Below, one piece after another: positions 30,235 to 39,193 of a DNA stretch of 64,000 nt. This stretch comes from Cryobacterium sp. Y82. GTDB taxonomy: Bacteria; Actinomycetota; Actinomycetes; Actinomycetales; Microbacteriaceae. The notes under the pieces are model-generated. The model saw nothing but the letters and a program-made list of their open reading frames with translations. It made no database searches and had not been told where the DNA came from. Where the stretch lies: positions 1 through 64,000 of the forward strand of contig NZ_PJJJ01000031.1 in NCBI RefSeq assembly GCF_002929495.1, written 5' to 3'. Both the position numbers and the translations under genes were made by a program. Position 1 is the first letter of the stretch, and each line of letters opens with the position of its first letter.

Positions 30235-30870
30235 ATGAATGACATCCTCACGTGGATCCTCGACACTGTCTCCGGCGTCGACCCGGTCATTCGAACGCTC
30301 CTGGCCGGCGTGGGCATGCTGTTGGAGACCTCGGTACTGGTGGGGCTGGTCATACCGGGCGACACCATTGTGATCGTTGCCAGCACCGGGGTAGCCAGCC
30401 CGGTGGAATTCGTCAGCCTCGTTCTGGCCGTGATCGTTGGAGCACTAGCCGGGGAGAGCATCGGTTTTGCCCTCGGGCACCATTTCGGCCCGTTCATCAG
30501 AAGCAGCCGGCTGGGCCGGCGCATCGGCGAGCACAACTGGGCGCGCGCTGAGACCTACCTCGACCGGCGCGGAGGGTTGGCCGTTTTCATCTCTCGGTTT
30601 CTGCCGGTTCTGCACTCGCTGATCCCGCTCACCGTGGGAATGAGCCGTATGCGGTACGGCACCTTCATGGCCTGGACCGTTCCCGCCTGCATCATCTGGT
30701 CCCTCGCCTACGTGAGCGTCGGATCGGCTGCGGCGGAAGGTTACCGCGAGCTGAGTGGCCGCCTGCACTTCGCCGGCTACCTCTTCGTCGGGGTGATCGC
30801 CCTGTTCGTGCTCGCGGTCTTCTTCATCAAGAAATGGCTGCACCGCCGCGAACTGCGTCACATGGACTGA
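30235..30870 (+). CDS. DedA family membrane protein (SNARE-associated)
   Basis: The 211-residue protein has DedA-family features: LLETSVLVGLVIPGDTI, the conserved GE..GFALG segment (GESIGFALGHHFG) and FISRFLPVLHSLIPLTVGMS with its charged FxxR, plus four to five transmembrane segments. DedA proteins are linked to undecaprenyl-phosphate or phospholipid flipping. Its 3' end overlaps the convergent cydC stop by 13 bp. Confidence 0.92.
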   Translation: MNDILTWILDTVSGVDPVIRTLLAGVGMLLETSVLVGLVIPGDTIVIVASTGVASPVEFVSLVLAVIVGALAGESIGFALGHHFGPFIRSSRLGRRIGEHNWARAETYLDRRGGLAVFISRFLPVLHSLIPLTVGMSRMRYGTFMAWTVPACIIWSLAYVSVGSAAAEGYRELSGRLHFAGYLFVGVIALFVLAVFFIKKWLHRRELRHMD

Positions 30871-32591
30871 TCTTGCGGGTTTCCTCCGGTACGGGCCGGC
30901 AGCGTGACCCTGGCGGTCACGAGCTCGTCGGGCACCGGGGTATGCGAGATGAGCAACACTGCGCGGTGTGCATCGGCCGCGGCCGTCAGGATGTCGCGCA
31001 CGAGGGCATCCGCCCCGGCACTGTCGACATTGGCAGTGGGCTCGTCGACGATCAGCACCGGAAAATTGGCGAGCAGGGCCCGCGCCAGGGCGATGCGCTG
31101 CGCCTGGCCGCCGGAGACCAGCGAGCCACGCTCGCCCACCCGGGCGTCGAGGCCGCCGCGTGCGCGAGACCACTCCGTGAGTCCGACGCGGGCCAGCACC
31201 GCGTCGAGCTCGGCATCGGTGGCGGTATCGCGGGCGAACAACAAATTCTGGCGGATGCTGTCATCAAACAACCAGGGGCGCTGCTCGCACAGTCCGACCA
31301 TGCGTCTTACCTCGGACTGGGCGAGCAGCCGCGTCTCAACCCCATTCAATCGATAGGAACCGGTGTAGTCGAGAAAGCGCACGAGGGTTTGGGCGAGGGT
31401 GGTCTTGCCCGCGCCGCTCGGCCCGGCCAGGTGCACGCGGTCGCCCGGCGCCAACCGCAGGGTGACGCCGGCCACGCCGGGTTGGTGCTGCCCTGGCCAG
31501 CGCGCACCGAGGTCGGTCAGTTCCAGAACGACCGGGCCTATGGCCCGATCGGGGGCAAAAAGAGTCTGCGGGTCGACCCCGTCGACGGGGATCTCCCCCG
31601 GTACCGCCGTCGGAACCACGTCGGCGACCCGGCTGGCACCCACCCGTACCTGCCGCCAGGCCGAGCCGGCTAGGGGAATCATGCCGAAGACCTCGAACAC
31701 AGCCATCGGTACGAGCACGGCCACGATCACGGTGGGGCCAAGTAGCACGGGGCTGAGCAGACCACCGCCGCTATCAAGGGCCGGGACACCAAAATACAGA
31801 GCCCCGAGCGTTGCCGCGCCGGCGAACAGCGATACCACCGCCGACTGAACGCCGATCCCGACCGATCGGCGCAGGGCGGCCTTGCGGAGACGAGCATCAG
31901 TTTGCGCGAGCTGTTCGAGACGCGGGTTGAGGGCGTCGAAAGCGGTGAGCACATCGAGGTTTTCCACGATTTCGAGCACCTCGTCGGCGAGGGATCCGCG
32001 CAGTGGCGCGAGTTCACGATCGGCACGTGCGGAAAGTGTGCCGGAGAAAAACGTTCCGAGTATTGCGGCCAGCAGCAGGCAGACCAGCAGCGTGAGTCCG
32101 GCAGCCGGCACGATCAGCCAGATACCGACCACGCTGAGCAGGGCGGTTATTGCCGCCACCAGGAGCGGTTGCACGACGCGCAACGGCAGGTCCTGAAGAT
32201 CGTCGACATCCCGCACGAGCCGAGTGAGCAGGTCGCCGCGCCCGGTGCTGGTGAGCCCGGCCGGGGCGATGGGCACGATGCGTCGAAACATGCCGAGGCG
32301 CAGCTCGGCGAGCTGCCGGAACGCGGAGTCGTGGCTGGATACCCGTTCCAGATAGCGAAACACGGAACGGAAGATGGCGAAGGCGCGAACCCCGACGACG
32401 GCCAGGCCTAAAACCGCAAGGGACGGCATCCCTGCCGCGACGGTGATCAGCCAGGCTGAGCAGGCCAGGAGTGCTACCGCCAGGACGGCGCTGCCGATAC
32501 CCGCCAGCAGCCCGGGAACAAACCAGCGCGGGCGAGGCTGGGCGAGGCGCAATACGTCGCGGGTAGGAGTACTGAGCGTGACCTCAGGCAT
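30858..32591 (-). CDS. cydC: Heterodimeric ABC transporter CydDC, CydC subunit
   Basis: The 577-residue protein is a fused ABC exporter half: six transmembrane segments, Walker A GPSGAGKTT, signature LVSGGQAQR and Walker B VLIVDEP. CydDC exports thiols (cysteine/glutathione) and is needed to assemble cytochrome bd. It starts 8 bp inside the end of cydD and is the last gene of cydABDC. Confidence 0.94.
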   Translation of the reverse strand: MPEVTLSTPTRDVLRLAQPRPRWFVPGLLAGIGSAVLAVALLACSAWLITVAAGMPSLAVLGLAVVGVRAFAIFRSVFRYLERVSSHDSAFRQLAELRLGMFRRIVPIAPAGLTSTGRGDLLTRLVRDVDDLQDLPLRVVQPLLVAAITALLSVVGIWLIVPAAGLTLLVCLLLAAILGTFFSGTLSARADRELAPLRGSLADEVLEIVENLDVLTAFDALNPRLEQLAQTDARLRKAALRRSVGIGVQSAVVSLFAGAATLGALYFGVPALDSGGGLLSPVLLGPTVIVAVLVPMAVFEVFGMIPLAGSAWRQVRVGASRVADVVPTAVPGEIPVDGVDPQTLFAPDRAIGPVVLELTDLGARWPGQHQPGVAGVTLRLAPGDRVHLAGPSGAGKTTLAQTLVRFLDYTGSYRLNGVETRLLAQSEVRRMVGLCEQRPWLFDDSIRQNLLFARDTATDAELDAVLARVGLTEWSRARGGLDARVGERGSLVSGGQAQRIALARALLANFPVLIVDEPTANVDSAGADALVRDILTAAADAHRAVLLISHTPVPDELVTARVTLPARTGGNPQDQSM

Positions 32592-34239
32592 GAGTCAACT
32601 CCTGCAGCTCGATCACGTTGTCTGCGGCGGCCACGACGGCCGCGCGGTGGCTGACGACGATCACCACGCGCCCTTGGTCGGCCAGGTGTCGGAGCCCGAC
32701 GAGCAGACCGGCCTCGGCGTCAGAGTCGAGCGCCGAACTCGGTTCGTCCAGGATCAGCACGTGGCAATCGGTCGCGAGGGCCCGATAGATGGCTCGCGCT
32801 GCGGCGACGCGTTGCGCCTGACCGCCCGAGAGACCCTCACCGTTCACCCCGAGAACCGTGGCCGGTGACACCTCGGCAACGCCGGCCCAGCGCAGTGACT
32901 GCACGACCAGGCTCTGGTTGCGGCCGGTGTGATCAGCGGATGCCGTCCCGAGGGCCACATTCTCGGCCACCGTCCCCCGGAACAGGCCCGGCCGCTGGCC
33001 GGCCCAAGCCAGCCAGTCGCGCGTCGCGCCGGCCGGCACTGTCACACCATCGAGGGTGAGGGTACCGGTGAACGGTATGAAACCGAGCAGGGCTGCGACG
33101 AGGGTCGACTTGCCGACCCCGCTCACTCCCCGCACCACGCTGACTTGCCCGGGGAAAAATTTCGCGTGCACATGATCGATTACGAGGGTGTCGCCGCGCC
33201 GAACGGAGACTCCATCCAGCAGCAAGGCGCCCGAGCCGAACTGCACCGTGTGCGCGGCGGAATCCGCTCGCGAGATTTCGGACGTCGTCTCGTCGTCGAG
33301 GATAGCGAATAGTTCTTCGGCGGCGGCGAGCCCGTCGGATGCGGCATGGAATTGTGCGCCGACCTGGCGCACGGGCAGAAAAACCTCCGGTGCGAGCAGC
33401 AGAACGAACAGGCCGACGCCGAGCAGCAGGGCTCCGTCGATGAGCCGCAGGCCGATCGACACGGCGATGAGCGCGACTGAGAGGCTGGCGGCGAGTTCGA
33501 GCACGAAACCGCTGAGGAACGAGACGCGCAGCACCTTCATGGTGCGGGTGCGGTATTCCTCGGTGATCGACCTGATTCGATCGAACTGGCGTCGTTCCCG
33601 GCCGTAAATCTTGAGGGTTCCAAGGCCCCCGACCACATCGAGAAACCCGGTCGACAGACGCTGCAATGCCTGCCATTGCTCCTGCTGCACCGATTGGGTG
33701 ACCCGGCCGATGAGAATCATGAAGAGGGGAATCAGCGGAATCACGACAATGACGATGAACCCGCTGATGAGGTCCTGCGAGAGGATGACGGCGATCAGGA
33801 TGGGTGTGGCGATCATGGTCAGCAACAGTTGTGGCAGGTAACGGGCGAAGTAGTTGTCGAGCGCGTCCAGTCCGGTCGTCACGACCGTCGAGAGCCGCGC
33901 GCTCTGCCGGGATGCGACCCAGTCGGGGCCGCGCTCGGCGATCTTGGCGATGACCTTGGCGCGCAGCTGGCTCTTGACCTGGGCGGCGCCGCGGTTGGCC
34001 GCGATTTCGAGCAGCCAGATAAGCACGGAGCGCAGCACGACGACTCCGGCGAGAGCGGTGAGGGTCGGCGCGATAGTGCGGAGGGGCTCCCCCGCGACGG
34101 TGAACGTGATCGCCCGGGTCAGCAGCCACGCGAACACGATGACGACGAGCGTTTGCGCCAGGCCCAGCAGCGCGCCGACCAGAAGAAACCGACGCGCGGC
34201 GTGGGCGTAGCGAAGGAGGCGAGGATCCAGGGGACGCAC
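32584..34239 (-). CDS. cydD: Heterodimeric ABC transporter CydDC, CydD subunit
   Basis: ABC exporter half-transporter of about 551 residues with an N-terminal membrane domain, Walker A SGVGKSTL, signature GLSGGQAQR and Walker B VLILDEPSS. I place the start at GTG 34239 (MRPLDPRLLRYA), a typical CydD N-terminus 4 bases after the cydB stop; a TTG at 34263 would add 8 residues and overlap cydB. It pairs with CydC, whose gene follows. Confidence 0.93.
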   Translation of the reverse strand: MRPLDPRLLRYAHAARRFLLVGALLGLAQTLVVIVFAWLLTRAITFTVAGEPLRTIAPTLTALAGVVVLRSVLIWLLEIAANRGAAQVKSQLRAKVIAKIAERGPDWVASRQSARLSTVVTTGLDALDNYFARYLPQLLLTMIATPILIAVILSQDLISGFIVIVVIPLIPLFMILIGRVTQSVQQEQWQALQRLSTGFLDVVGGLGTLKIYGRERRQFDRIRSITEEYRTRTMKVLRVSFLSGFVLELAASLSVALIAVSIGLRLIDGALLLGVGLFVLLLAPEVFLPVRQVGAQFHAASDGLAAAEELFAILDDETTSEISRADSAAHTVQFGSGALLLDGVSVRRGDTLVIDHVHAKFFPGQVSVVRGVSGVGKSTLVAALLGFIPFTGTLTLDGVTVPAGATRDWLAWAGQRPGLFRGTVAENVALGTASADHTGRNQSLVVQSLRWAGVAEVSPATVLGVNGEGLSGGQAQRVAAARAIYRALATDCHVLILDEPSSALDSDAEAGLLVGLRHLADQGRVVIVVSHRAAVVAAADNVIELQELTHA

Positions 34240-34243
34240 TGGT

Positions 34244-35248
34244 TTAGTGTGCGGCGAGGTCAATGTGGGCCCGGCCGATGCGTTTGCGGAACACCCAGTA
34301 GGTCCAGCCCTGATAGAGCAGAATGACGGGCATACCGATCAAGGCGGTCCAGCTGATCACACCGAGGGTGTACGTCGACGAGGAGGCGTTGGCGATCGTC
34401 AGGCTGTTGGCCGGGTCGTTGCTGGCCGGCATGACGTCGGGAAACAATGACGCGAACAGGGTCAGCACGACGAGACCGATCGTGCCGGCCATCAGGGCGA
34501 ACGCGAGCCGTTCGGCACCGCGCAGGTTGGCCAGGAACGATGCGATCAGCAGGGCAGCGGCCAGGGCGGCGAGCAGAGCGGATGCCACGGTGCCGTAGGC
34601 GAGCGTCGTCCAGGCCAGGAAGGTGGCCGCGGCGACGATCGTCACGATTCCGGCTTTCGTCGCCAGCTTGCGGGCCCGCATTCGAATGTCTCCCTCGGTT
34701 TTGAGCGACACGAACACCACCCCGTGCACGAAGAACAGCAGCAGCGTCGTGATGCCGCCGAGCAGGGCATAGGGGTTCAGCAGGTCGAAGAGGGTACCGA
34801 TGTAGTCGTGGTTGGCGTTGAGCTTCACGCCGCGCACGATGTTGGCAAAGGCCACGCCCCACAGAAACGCCGGAACGGCCGAACCGACGATGATCAGGCC
34901 GTCGAACCATTTCTTCCACGAGGATTCCGGGCGCTGGTGCCGATATTCGAACGACACACCACGCAGGATCAGAGCCACCAGGATGAGCAGCAGAGGCAGG
35001 TAGAAGCCGCTGAACATTGTTGCGTACCACTCCGGGAACGCCGCGAAGAGGGACGCCCCGGCCACAATGACCCAGGTTTCGTTGAGGTCCCAAACCGGAC
35101 CGATGGTGTTGATGAGAACGCGGCGATCGGTGTCGTCCCGGCCGAGGAAGGGCAGGGACATACCGACCCCGAAGTCGAAACCATCGAGTACGAAGTACCC
35201 GATGAACATGAAAGCGATGATCCAGAACCAAAGAATTGTCAGATCCAT
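34244..35248 (-). CDS. cydB: Cytochrome bd ubiquinol/menaquinol oxidase subunit II
   Basis: The 334-residue integral membrane protein begins MDLTILWFWIIAFMFIGYFV and shows LDGFDFGVGMSLPFLGRDD, the CydB signature, followed by eight or more hydrophobic helices. I used ATG 35248; the frame to 35329 upstream is not CydB-like. It is the second gene of the operon, 22 bp after cydA. Confidence 0.96.
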   Translation of the reverse strand: MDLTILWFWIIAFMFIGYFVLDGFDFGVGMSLPFLGRDDTDRRVLINTIGPVWDLNETWVIVAGASLFAAFPEWYATMFSGFYLPLLLILVALILRGVSFEYRHQRPESSWKKWFDGLIIVGSAVPAFLWGVAFANIVRGVKLNANHDYIGTLFDLLNPYALLGGITTLLLFFVHGVVFVSLKTEGDIRMRARKLATKAGIVTIVAAATFLAWTTLAYGTVASALLAALAAALLIASFLANLRGAERLAFALMAGTIGLVVLTLFASLFPDVMPASNDPANSLTIANASSSTYTLGVISWTALIGMPVILLYQGWTYWVFRKRIGRAHIDLAAH

Positions 35249-35270
35249 TGTGTGTTTTCCAAACCCCGTT

Positions 35271-36683
35271 CTAGTAGACCGTGACTGCGTGCTGGTGTGC
35301 GCCGGATTCGGCGTCTTGAACCGGCGCATCGTCCGGGCCCTTCTGGACGGCCTTCAGGATGAGCTTGAACTCGACCACTGCGAGGATTCCGTAGAGCAGG
35401 GTGAAGACGATCAACGAGATCAGAATCTCCACACCGGTCACGCCGGGCGAGACACCGTCCGCGGTGCGCATGAGTCCGAATACGAGCCAGGGCTGACGAC
35501 CCATCTCCGTGAAGACCCAACCGACGCTCATAGCCAGGAGCGACATCGGGAAGCTCAAGATGGCGATCTTCCACACCCAGGTGCGCTGCGGGCTCCGCCC
35601 CCCACGCGTCAGCCACAGGCCGACGACGGCGACGAGCATGTGCGCGAGGCCGAGGCCGATCATCCAGCGGAAAGCCCAGTAGGTGATCCAGATCGTCGGG
35701 GTGTAGTCGCCCGGACCGTAGAGGGTGACGTACTGCGCCTGCAGGTTGTTGATGCCCTCGACCGTGCCGTCAAAGGTATGGGTCGACAGAAAGGAGAGCA
35801 GGTACGGAATGCGTACGGAGAACAGCTCGTGGACGCCGTCCGGCGTACCCAGAGTGAAAACTGAGAAGCTTGCGTTGGCACCGGTCGCGGTGTGATAAAG
35901 CGCCTCCGCCGCCGCCATCTTCATCGGCTGGGCGTCGACCATGGCCAGGCCGAGCTGGTCACCGGCGAGCGTGGTGAGAACTCCGGCGATGACCATCATC
36001 CAGAGACCGAACTTGAGGGCTGGACGCATCGTTTCGAGGTGCTGGTTGCGATAGAGGTGCCAGGCAGCGACCGAGATGATAAGTCCGGCAGACACCATGA
36101 AGCAGGCAAAAATCGTGTGCGGGAACGCGGCGAGAGCAATGGGGTTCGTGAGCAGTTCCCAGATGCTCGTGAGTTCGGCGCGTCCCTTCTCCTCATTGAT
36201 CGTGTAAGCGATCGGGTTTTGCATGAATGCGTTCGCGGCAAGAATGAAATAGGCCGAGGCGATCGAGCCGACCACGGTCATCCAGATCGTGCCCAGGTGA
36301 ATCTTTTTGGGCAGTTTGTCCCAGCCGAAGATCCACAATCCGATGAACGTCGCCTCAAGAAAGAACGCGACAATGCCCTCGAAGGCGAGCGGAGCGCCGA
36401 AGACGTCACCGACGAAACGCGAGTAGTCCGACCAGTTCATGCCGAACTGAAATTCCTGAACGATTCCGGTCACCACGCCCATGGCGACGTTGATGAGAAA
36501 GATCTTGCCGAAGAAGTGCGTCAGCTGCAGGTATTTCGCTTTATCCGTGCGCACCCACGCCGTCTGGAAGATCGCGACCGTGAGCGCCATACCGATCGTG
36601 AGTGGGACGAAAATAAAATGGTACATGGTCGTAAGACCGAACTGCCATCGTGAGAGGAGTAAAGGATCCAACCACTCGTTCAT
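35271..36683 (-). CDS. cydA: Cytochrome bd oxidase subunit I
   Basis: Catalytic subunit carrying hemes b558, b595 and d, which reduces oxygen to water with high affinity. The 470-residue protein starts at ATG 36683 with GGAGGG 4-5 bases upstream. Visible markers are TTMYHFIFVPLTIG (His22, expected heme ligand), FPHTIFACFM (second ligand His) and GRQPW. At this length it has the short Q-loop form. Its leader, between 36684 and 36805, holds the three-palindrome array shared with the divergent BlaI-family gene. Confidence 0.97.
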   Translation of the reverse strand: MNEWLDPLLLSRWQFGLTTMYHFIFVPLTIGMALTVAIFQTAWVRTDKAKYLQLTHFFGKIFLINVAMGVVTGIVQEFQFGMNWSDYSRFVGDVFGAPLAFEGIVAFFLEATFIGLWIFGWDKLPKKIHLGTIWMTVVGSIASAYFILAANAFMQNPIAYTINEEKGRAELTSIWELLTNPIALAAFPHTIFACFMVSAGLIISVAAWHLYRNQHLETMRPALKFGLWMMVIAGVLTTLAGDQLGLAMVDAQPMKMAAAEALYHTATGANASFSVFTLGTPDGVHELFSVRIPYLLSFLSTHTFDGTVEGINNLQAQYVTLYGPGDYTPTIWITYWAFRWMIGLGLAHMLVAVVGLWLTRGGRSPQRTWVWKIAILSFPMSLLAMSVGWVFTEMGRQPWLVFGLMRTADGVSPGVTGVEILISLIVFTLLYGILAVVEFKLILKAVQKGPDDAPVQDAESGAHQHAVTVY

Positions 36684-36718
36684 ATGCCCTCCAGCATTGT
36701 TACTACCCGCGCACACTT

Positions 36719-36784
36719 TTCTACGCTGTGTAGAAGAATACGCTTCTACGCTGTGTAGAACCTTGACTTCTACGACTCGTAGAA
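36719..36784. promoter_or_regulatory. Three-palindrome operator array between cydA and the BlaI-family gene
   Basis: TTCTAC-N5-GTAGAA occurs three times at 36719-36735, 36744-36760 and 36768-36784, with start-to-start distances of 25 and 24 bp. Copies 1 and 2 share the same spacer GCTGT; copy 3 has GACTC. Copy 3 lies between the -35 and -10 of the predicted promoter of the BlaI-family gene; copy 1 ends 36 bp upstream of the cydA start. Dyads of this size are typical binding sites of BlaI-type dimers. That this repressor binds here is inference from position. Confidence 0.85.
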
Positions 36785-36791
36785 ATATCAG
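36763..36791 (+). promoter_or_regulatory. Predicted promoter of the BlaI-family gene
   Basis: TTGACT (5 of 6 to the -35 consensus), a 17-base spacer and TATCAG (4 of 6 to the -10). The spacer is almost exactly the third palindrome, so repressor binding would block polymerase. Transcription would begin around 36798, giving a leader of only about 8-17 bases. Confidence 0.65.
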
Positions 36792-36805
36792 TTTCGCGGC
36801 GTAGC

Positions 36806-37201
36806 ATGGTGGTCATGGGATCTTTAGGTGTACTCGAGAGGCTGATGATGGATGTCCTGTGGGATGCTTCGGCCCCGCTGACGGCCAATGAACTCAAAGA
36901 ATCCCTGATGCGGCCAGATCTGTCGGCTACCCCAACGAAGCAAGTGGCGACAACGACAGTTTTGACCGTGCTGTCCCGCCTGGAAACAAAGGGCTTTGTC
37001 GCTCGTGACCGTGGCGTTCGCCCGCACGCTTACACCGCGGTCATGACTCGCGCCGCACACACCGCGGGTCTGATGCACGAGGTTCTCGGCCAGGTACCCG
37101 ACCGCGAGGCGGCGCTGGCCCGGTTTATCGGCGGTGTCACCCCGCAGGAGGCCGAGACCCTGCGGCAACTACTCGGCGTCGCGCCCAGTCACAACGCCTG
37201 A
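36806..37201 (+). CDS. BlaI/MecI/CopY family transcriptional repressor
   Basis: The 131-residue protein has the winged-helix domain of the BlaI family: SLGVLERLMMDVLWDASAP, then TTTVLTVLSRLETKGFVARD (recognition helix and wing), with a helical dimerisation tail. ATG 36806 has no Shine-Dalgarno; ATG 36815 (MGSLGVLER) is the more family-like start. An M56 peptidase gene follows, as in blaI-blaR pairs. It is divergent from cydABDC across the shared palindromes, so I infer it represses itself and cytochrome bd. Confidence 0.92.
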   Translation: MVVMGSLGVLERLMMDVLWDASAPLTANELKESLMRPDLSATPTKQVATTTVLTVLSRLETKGFVARDRGVRPHAYTAVMTRAAHTAGLMHEVLGQVPDREAALARFIGGVTPQEAETLRQLLGVAPSHNA

Positions 37202-37226
37202 CCCGTTTGCCGAACCACCGATTCTT

Positions 37227-38216
37227 GTGATTACCGCTGCCGTACTACTCGGCGCCATCGCCGCGCTGCTCGCCTGGCCCGTACCGCTCGTACTCGCCCG
37301 CTCAGCATGGTCGGCTCGTTCCCCGGCCGTGGCACTCGTGCTCTGGCAAGCCATTGCCCTGTCCGGCGGCATGTCCATGATTGGATCGCTGCTCGTCTAT
37401 GGCCTGGTTCCGTTCGGCGATGCACTGCCGCAGGGCATCGCCGCCCTGAGCAATGACCTGCGCGCAGGCACCCTTCCCGTCGGCACGACCTTTACCCACG
37501 TGCTCGCGCTGGGCGCAGCCATTCTGCTTGGCACGCACCTCCTGTTGAACCTGCTCGCGACCTTCGTGCGGGCCGAGCGGCAGCGCCGGCGCCACGACGC
37601 CCTTATCACCCTGCTCAGCGATCCCCTGCACGGTCAGCCGGGAATGCGGGTCATCGACCATCCCGCCCCGGTCGCCTATTGCCTGCCCCGAGTCGGGCAC
37701 TCGGCGACGGTACTTTCGAACGGGTTGCTCCGGCTGCTCGATGCCGATCAGGTACGTGCCGTGATCGCCCATGAGCAGGCGCACCTCATGCAGCAGCACC
37801 ACCTGGTGCTGCTCGCCTTCAAAAGCTGGCACAGCGCATTGCCGTGGTTTCCTATCGCCAACCGCGCCGAGAACGCCGTCGCCCTGCTGGTCGAGATGCT
37901 CGCCGACGATCACGCCCGCCGAGTCGTGGACGACTACACTCTGGCGCGCGCGATCGCCCTCGTCGCCTTCGCCCTCGTCGGGTCTAATCCTCCGCCAGAG
38001 CGTGAAGCGGATGCGACGGCGAGAGCCGCCGCATCCGCTTCGTTGTCTGTACGATCGCACGCTGCAGACCCCGAACATCCGGCATACCAGGTCGCACCGC
38101 GGGTGGCGCGGCTGGTGAACCCGACCCAGCCGCTGGGCTACTTGGCTACGGCCGGAGCACTCACCGTGTCGGCGGTGCTCCTGGCCGGGCCGGTTCTCAT
38201 TCTGTTCGCTGCCTAG
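37227..38216 (+). CDS. M56 family (BlaR1-like) membrane metallopeptidase
   Basis: Membrane protease of about 329 residues with HExxH at 182-186 (AHEQAHL) and several hydrophobic helices (about 1-22, 35-60, 90-112, and a C-terminal one). It lacks the extracellular penicillin-binding domain of BlaR1/MecR1, so its signal is unknown. The frame is open back to GTG 37134, inside the upstream gene; I prefer GTG 37227, which begins at the first helix as in related M56 proteins. It probably cleaves or inactivates the adjacent BlaI-type repressor. Confidence 0.85.
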   Translation: MITAAVLLGAIAALLAWPVPLVLARSAWSARSPAVALVLWQAIALSGGMSMIGSLLVYGLVPFGDALPQGIAALSNDLRAGTLPVGTTFTHVLALGAAILLGTHLLLNLLATFVRAERQRRRHDALITLLSDPLHGQPGMRVIDHPAPVAYCLPRVGHSATVLSNGLLRLLDADQVRAVIAHEQAHLMQQHHLVLLAFKSWHSALPWFPIANRAENAVALLVEMLADDHARRVVDDYTLARAIALVAFALVGSNPPPEREADATARAAASASLSVRSHAADPEHPAYQVAPRVARLVNPTQPLGYLATAGALTVSAVLLAGPVLILFAA

Positions 38217-38228
38217 AGCAGCGCCTTA

Positions 38229-39182
38229 CTACAGAAAACCGTTGGTGGTGAGCCACTCGGTTGCAAGCTTCTCGGGCGACGGCTTGGCGTCGGCGTTGCT
38301 TTTTTCGTTCAGGTCGAGCACCCCCGCCGTCGTCAATTTGGCCGACACCGGGTTCAGCAGCGCGGCCAGCTCATCTGAATAGACCGAGGTATTCAGCAGC
38401 GGCACCACGTTTTGGGCTGCAATAAGATTCTCCGGGTCTTCGAGGATGACGAGGTTGTTCTGCTTGATCGATGGGGTTGTTGTATAAATGTCGGCTACCT
38501 GAATTGTTCCGTCCAGCAGGTCTTTGAGCGTGCCCGGTCCACCGCCATCGTCGATGGCCTTGAAGGTGAAGCCGGTCACGCCGTAGACGGACTCAAGTCC
38601 GCTCGGGCCGTACGGACGAATCTTAAACTCGGTGTTGGCCCCGAGGGTAATCGTTGAAGCAATCGGAGCCAGATCGGCGATGGTGACGAGATCGTTCGCC
38701 GCGGCAAATTCGGGTGTCACAACGAGTGAGTCTGCGTTTTCGGCCGGTGCGGCGTCGAGCACGGTGAGACCTTCAGGTTCAAGGATTGCCGGCAGGGCTG
38801 CACTGATGACTTCCGACGTGGACGCCGCTGCTGTGGGGTCGAAAGACTGCAGGAGGTTACCCGAGTAGTCCGGGATCATGTCAATGGAGCCATCTTTCAA
38901 GCCGGGGATAAACGCTTCCCGCGAACCGATTCCCGGACTGTAGTCGACCGTGTAACCGTTAGCGGCGAGGACCTGGCCATAGATCTGCGCGAGAATTTCA
39001 CTCTCCGCAAACGCCTGCGAACCGATCGTGATGGTCGTGGGATCGGCGGGGGCTGCGGGATCGGCGCCGAGAGGGTCGCCCGAGCTGCATCCAGCGAGGG
39101 CTGCCGTGACGGACAATGCGAGCGCTGCGCCCAGAACGAGGCGACCACGACGCGGGGTAAATGTTCGGTGCTGTGTAAACAT
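38229..39182 (-). CDS. Osmoprotectant-type ABC transporter, substrate-binding lipoprotein
   Basis: Type OpuAC/ProX (glycine betaine/choline/proline betaine-like) binding protein of 317 residues. It has a signal peptide with a lipobox LAGC (Cys near residue 32), then ITIGSQAFAESEILAQIYGQ and YSPGIGSREAFIPGLKDGSIDMIPDYSGNLL split across the OpuC-family core. The ligand is probably a quaternary amine; which one cannot be told. It is the last gene of a four-gene set, 11 bp after the first permease. Confidence 0.9.
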   Translation of the reverse strand: MFTQHRTFTPRRGRLVLGAALALSVTAALAGCSSGDPLGADPAAPADPTTITIGSQAFAESEILAQIYGQVLAANGYTVDYSPGIGSREAFIPGLKDGSIDMIPDYSGNLLQSFDPTAAASTSEVISAALPAILEPEGLTVLDAAPAENADSLVVTPEFAAANDLVTIADLAPIASTITLGANTEFKIRPYGPSGLESVYGVTGFTFKAIDDGGGPGTLKDLLDGTIQVADIYTTTPSIKQNNLVILEDPENLIAAQNVVPLLNTSVYSDELAALLNPVSAKLTTAGVLDLNEKSNADAKPSPEKLATEWLTTNGFL

Positions 39183-39193
39183 GCGACATATCC

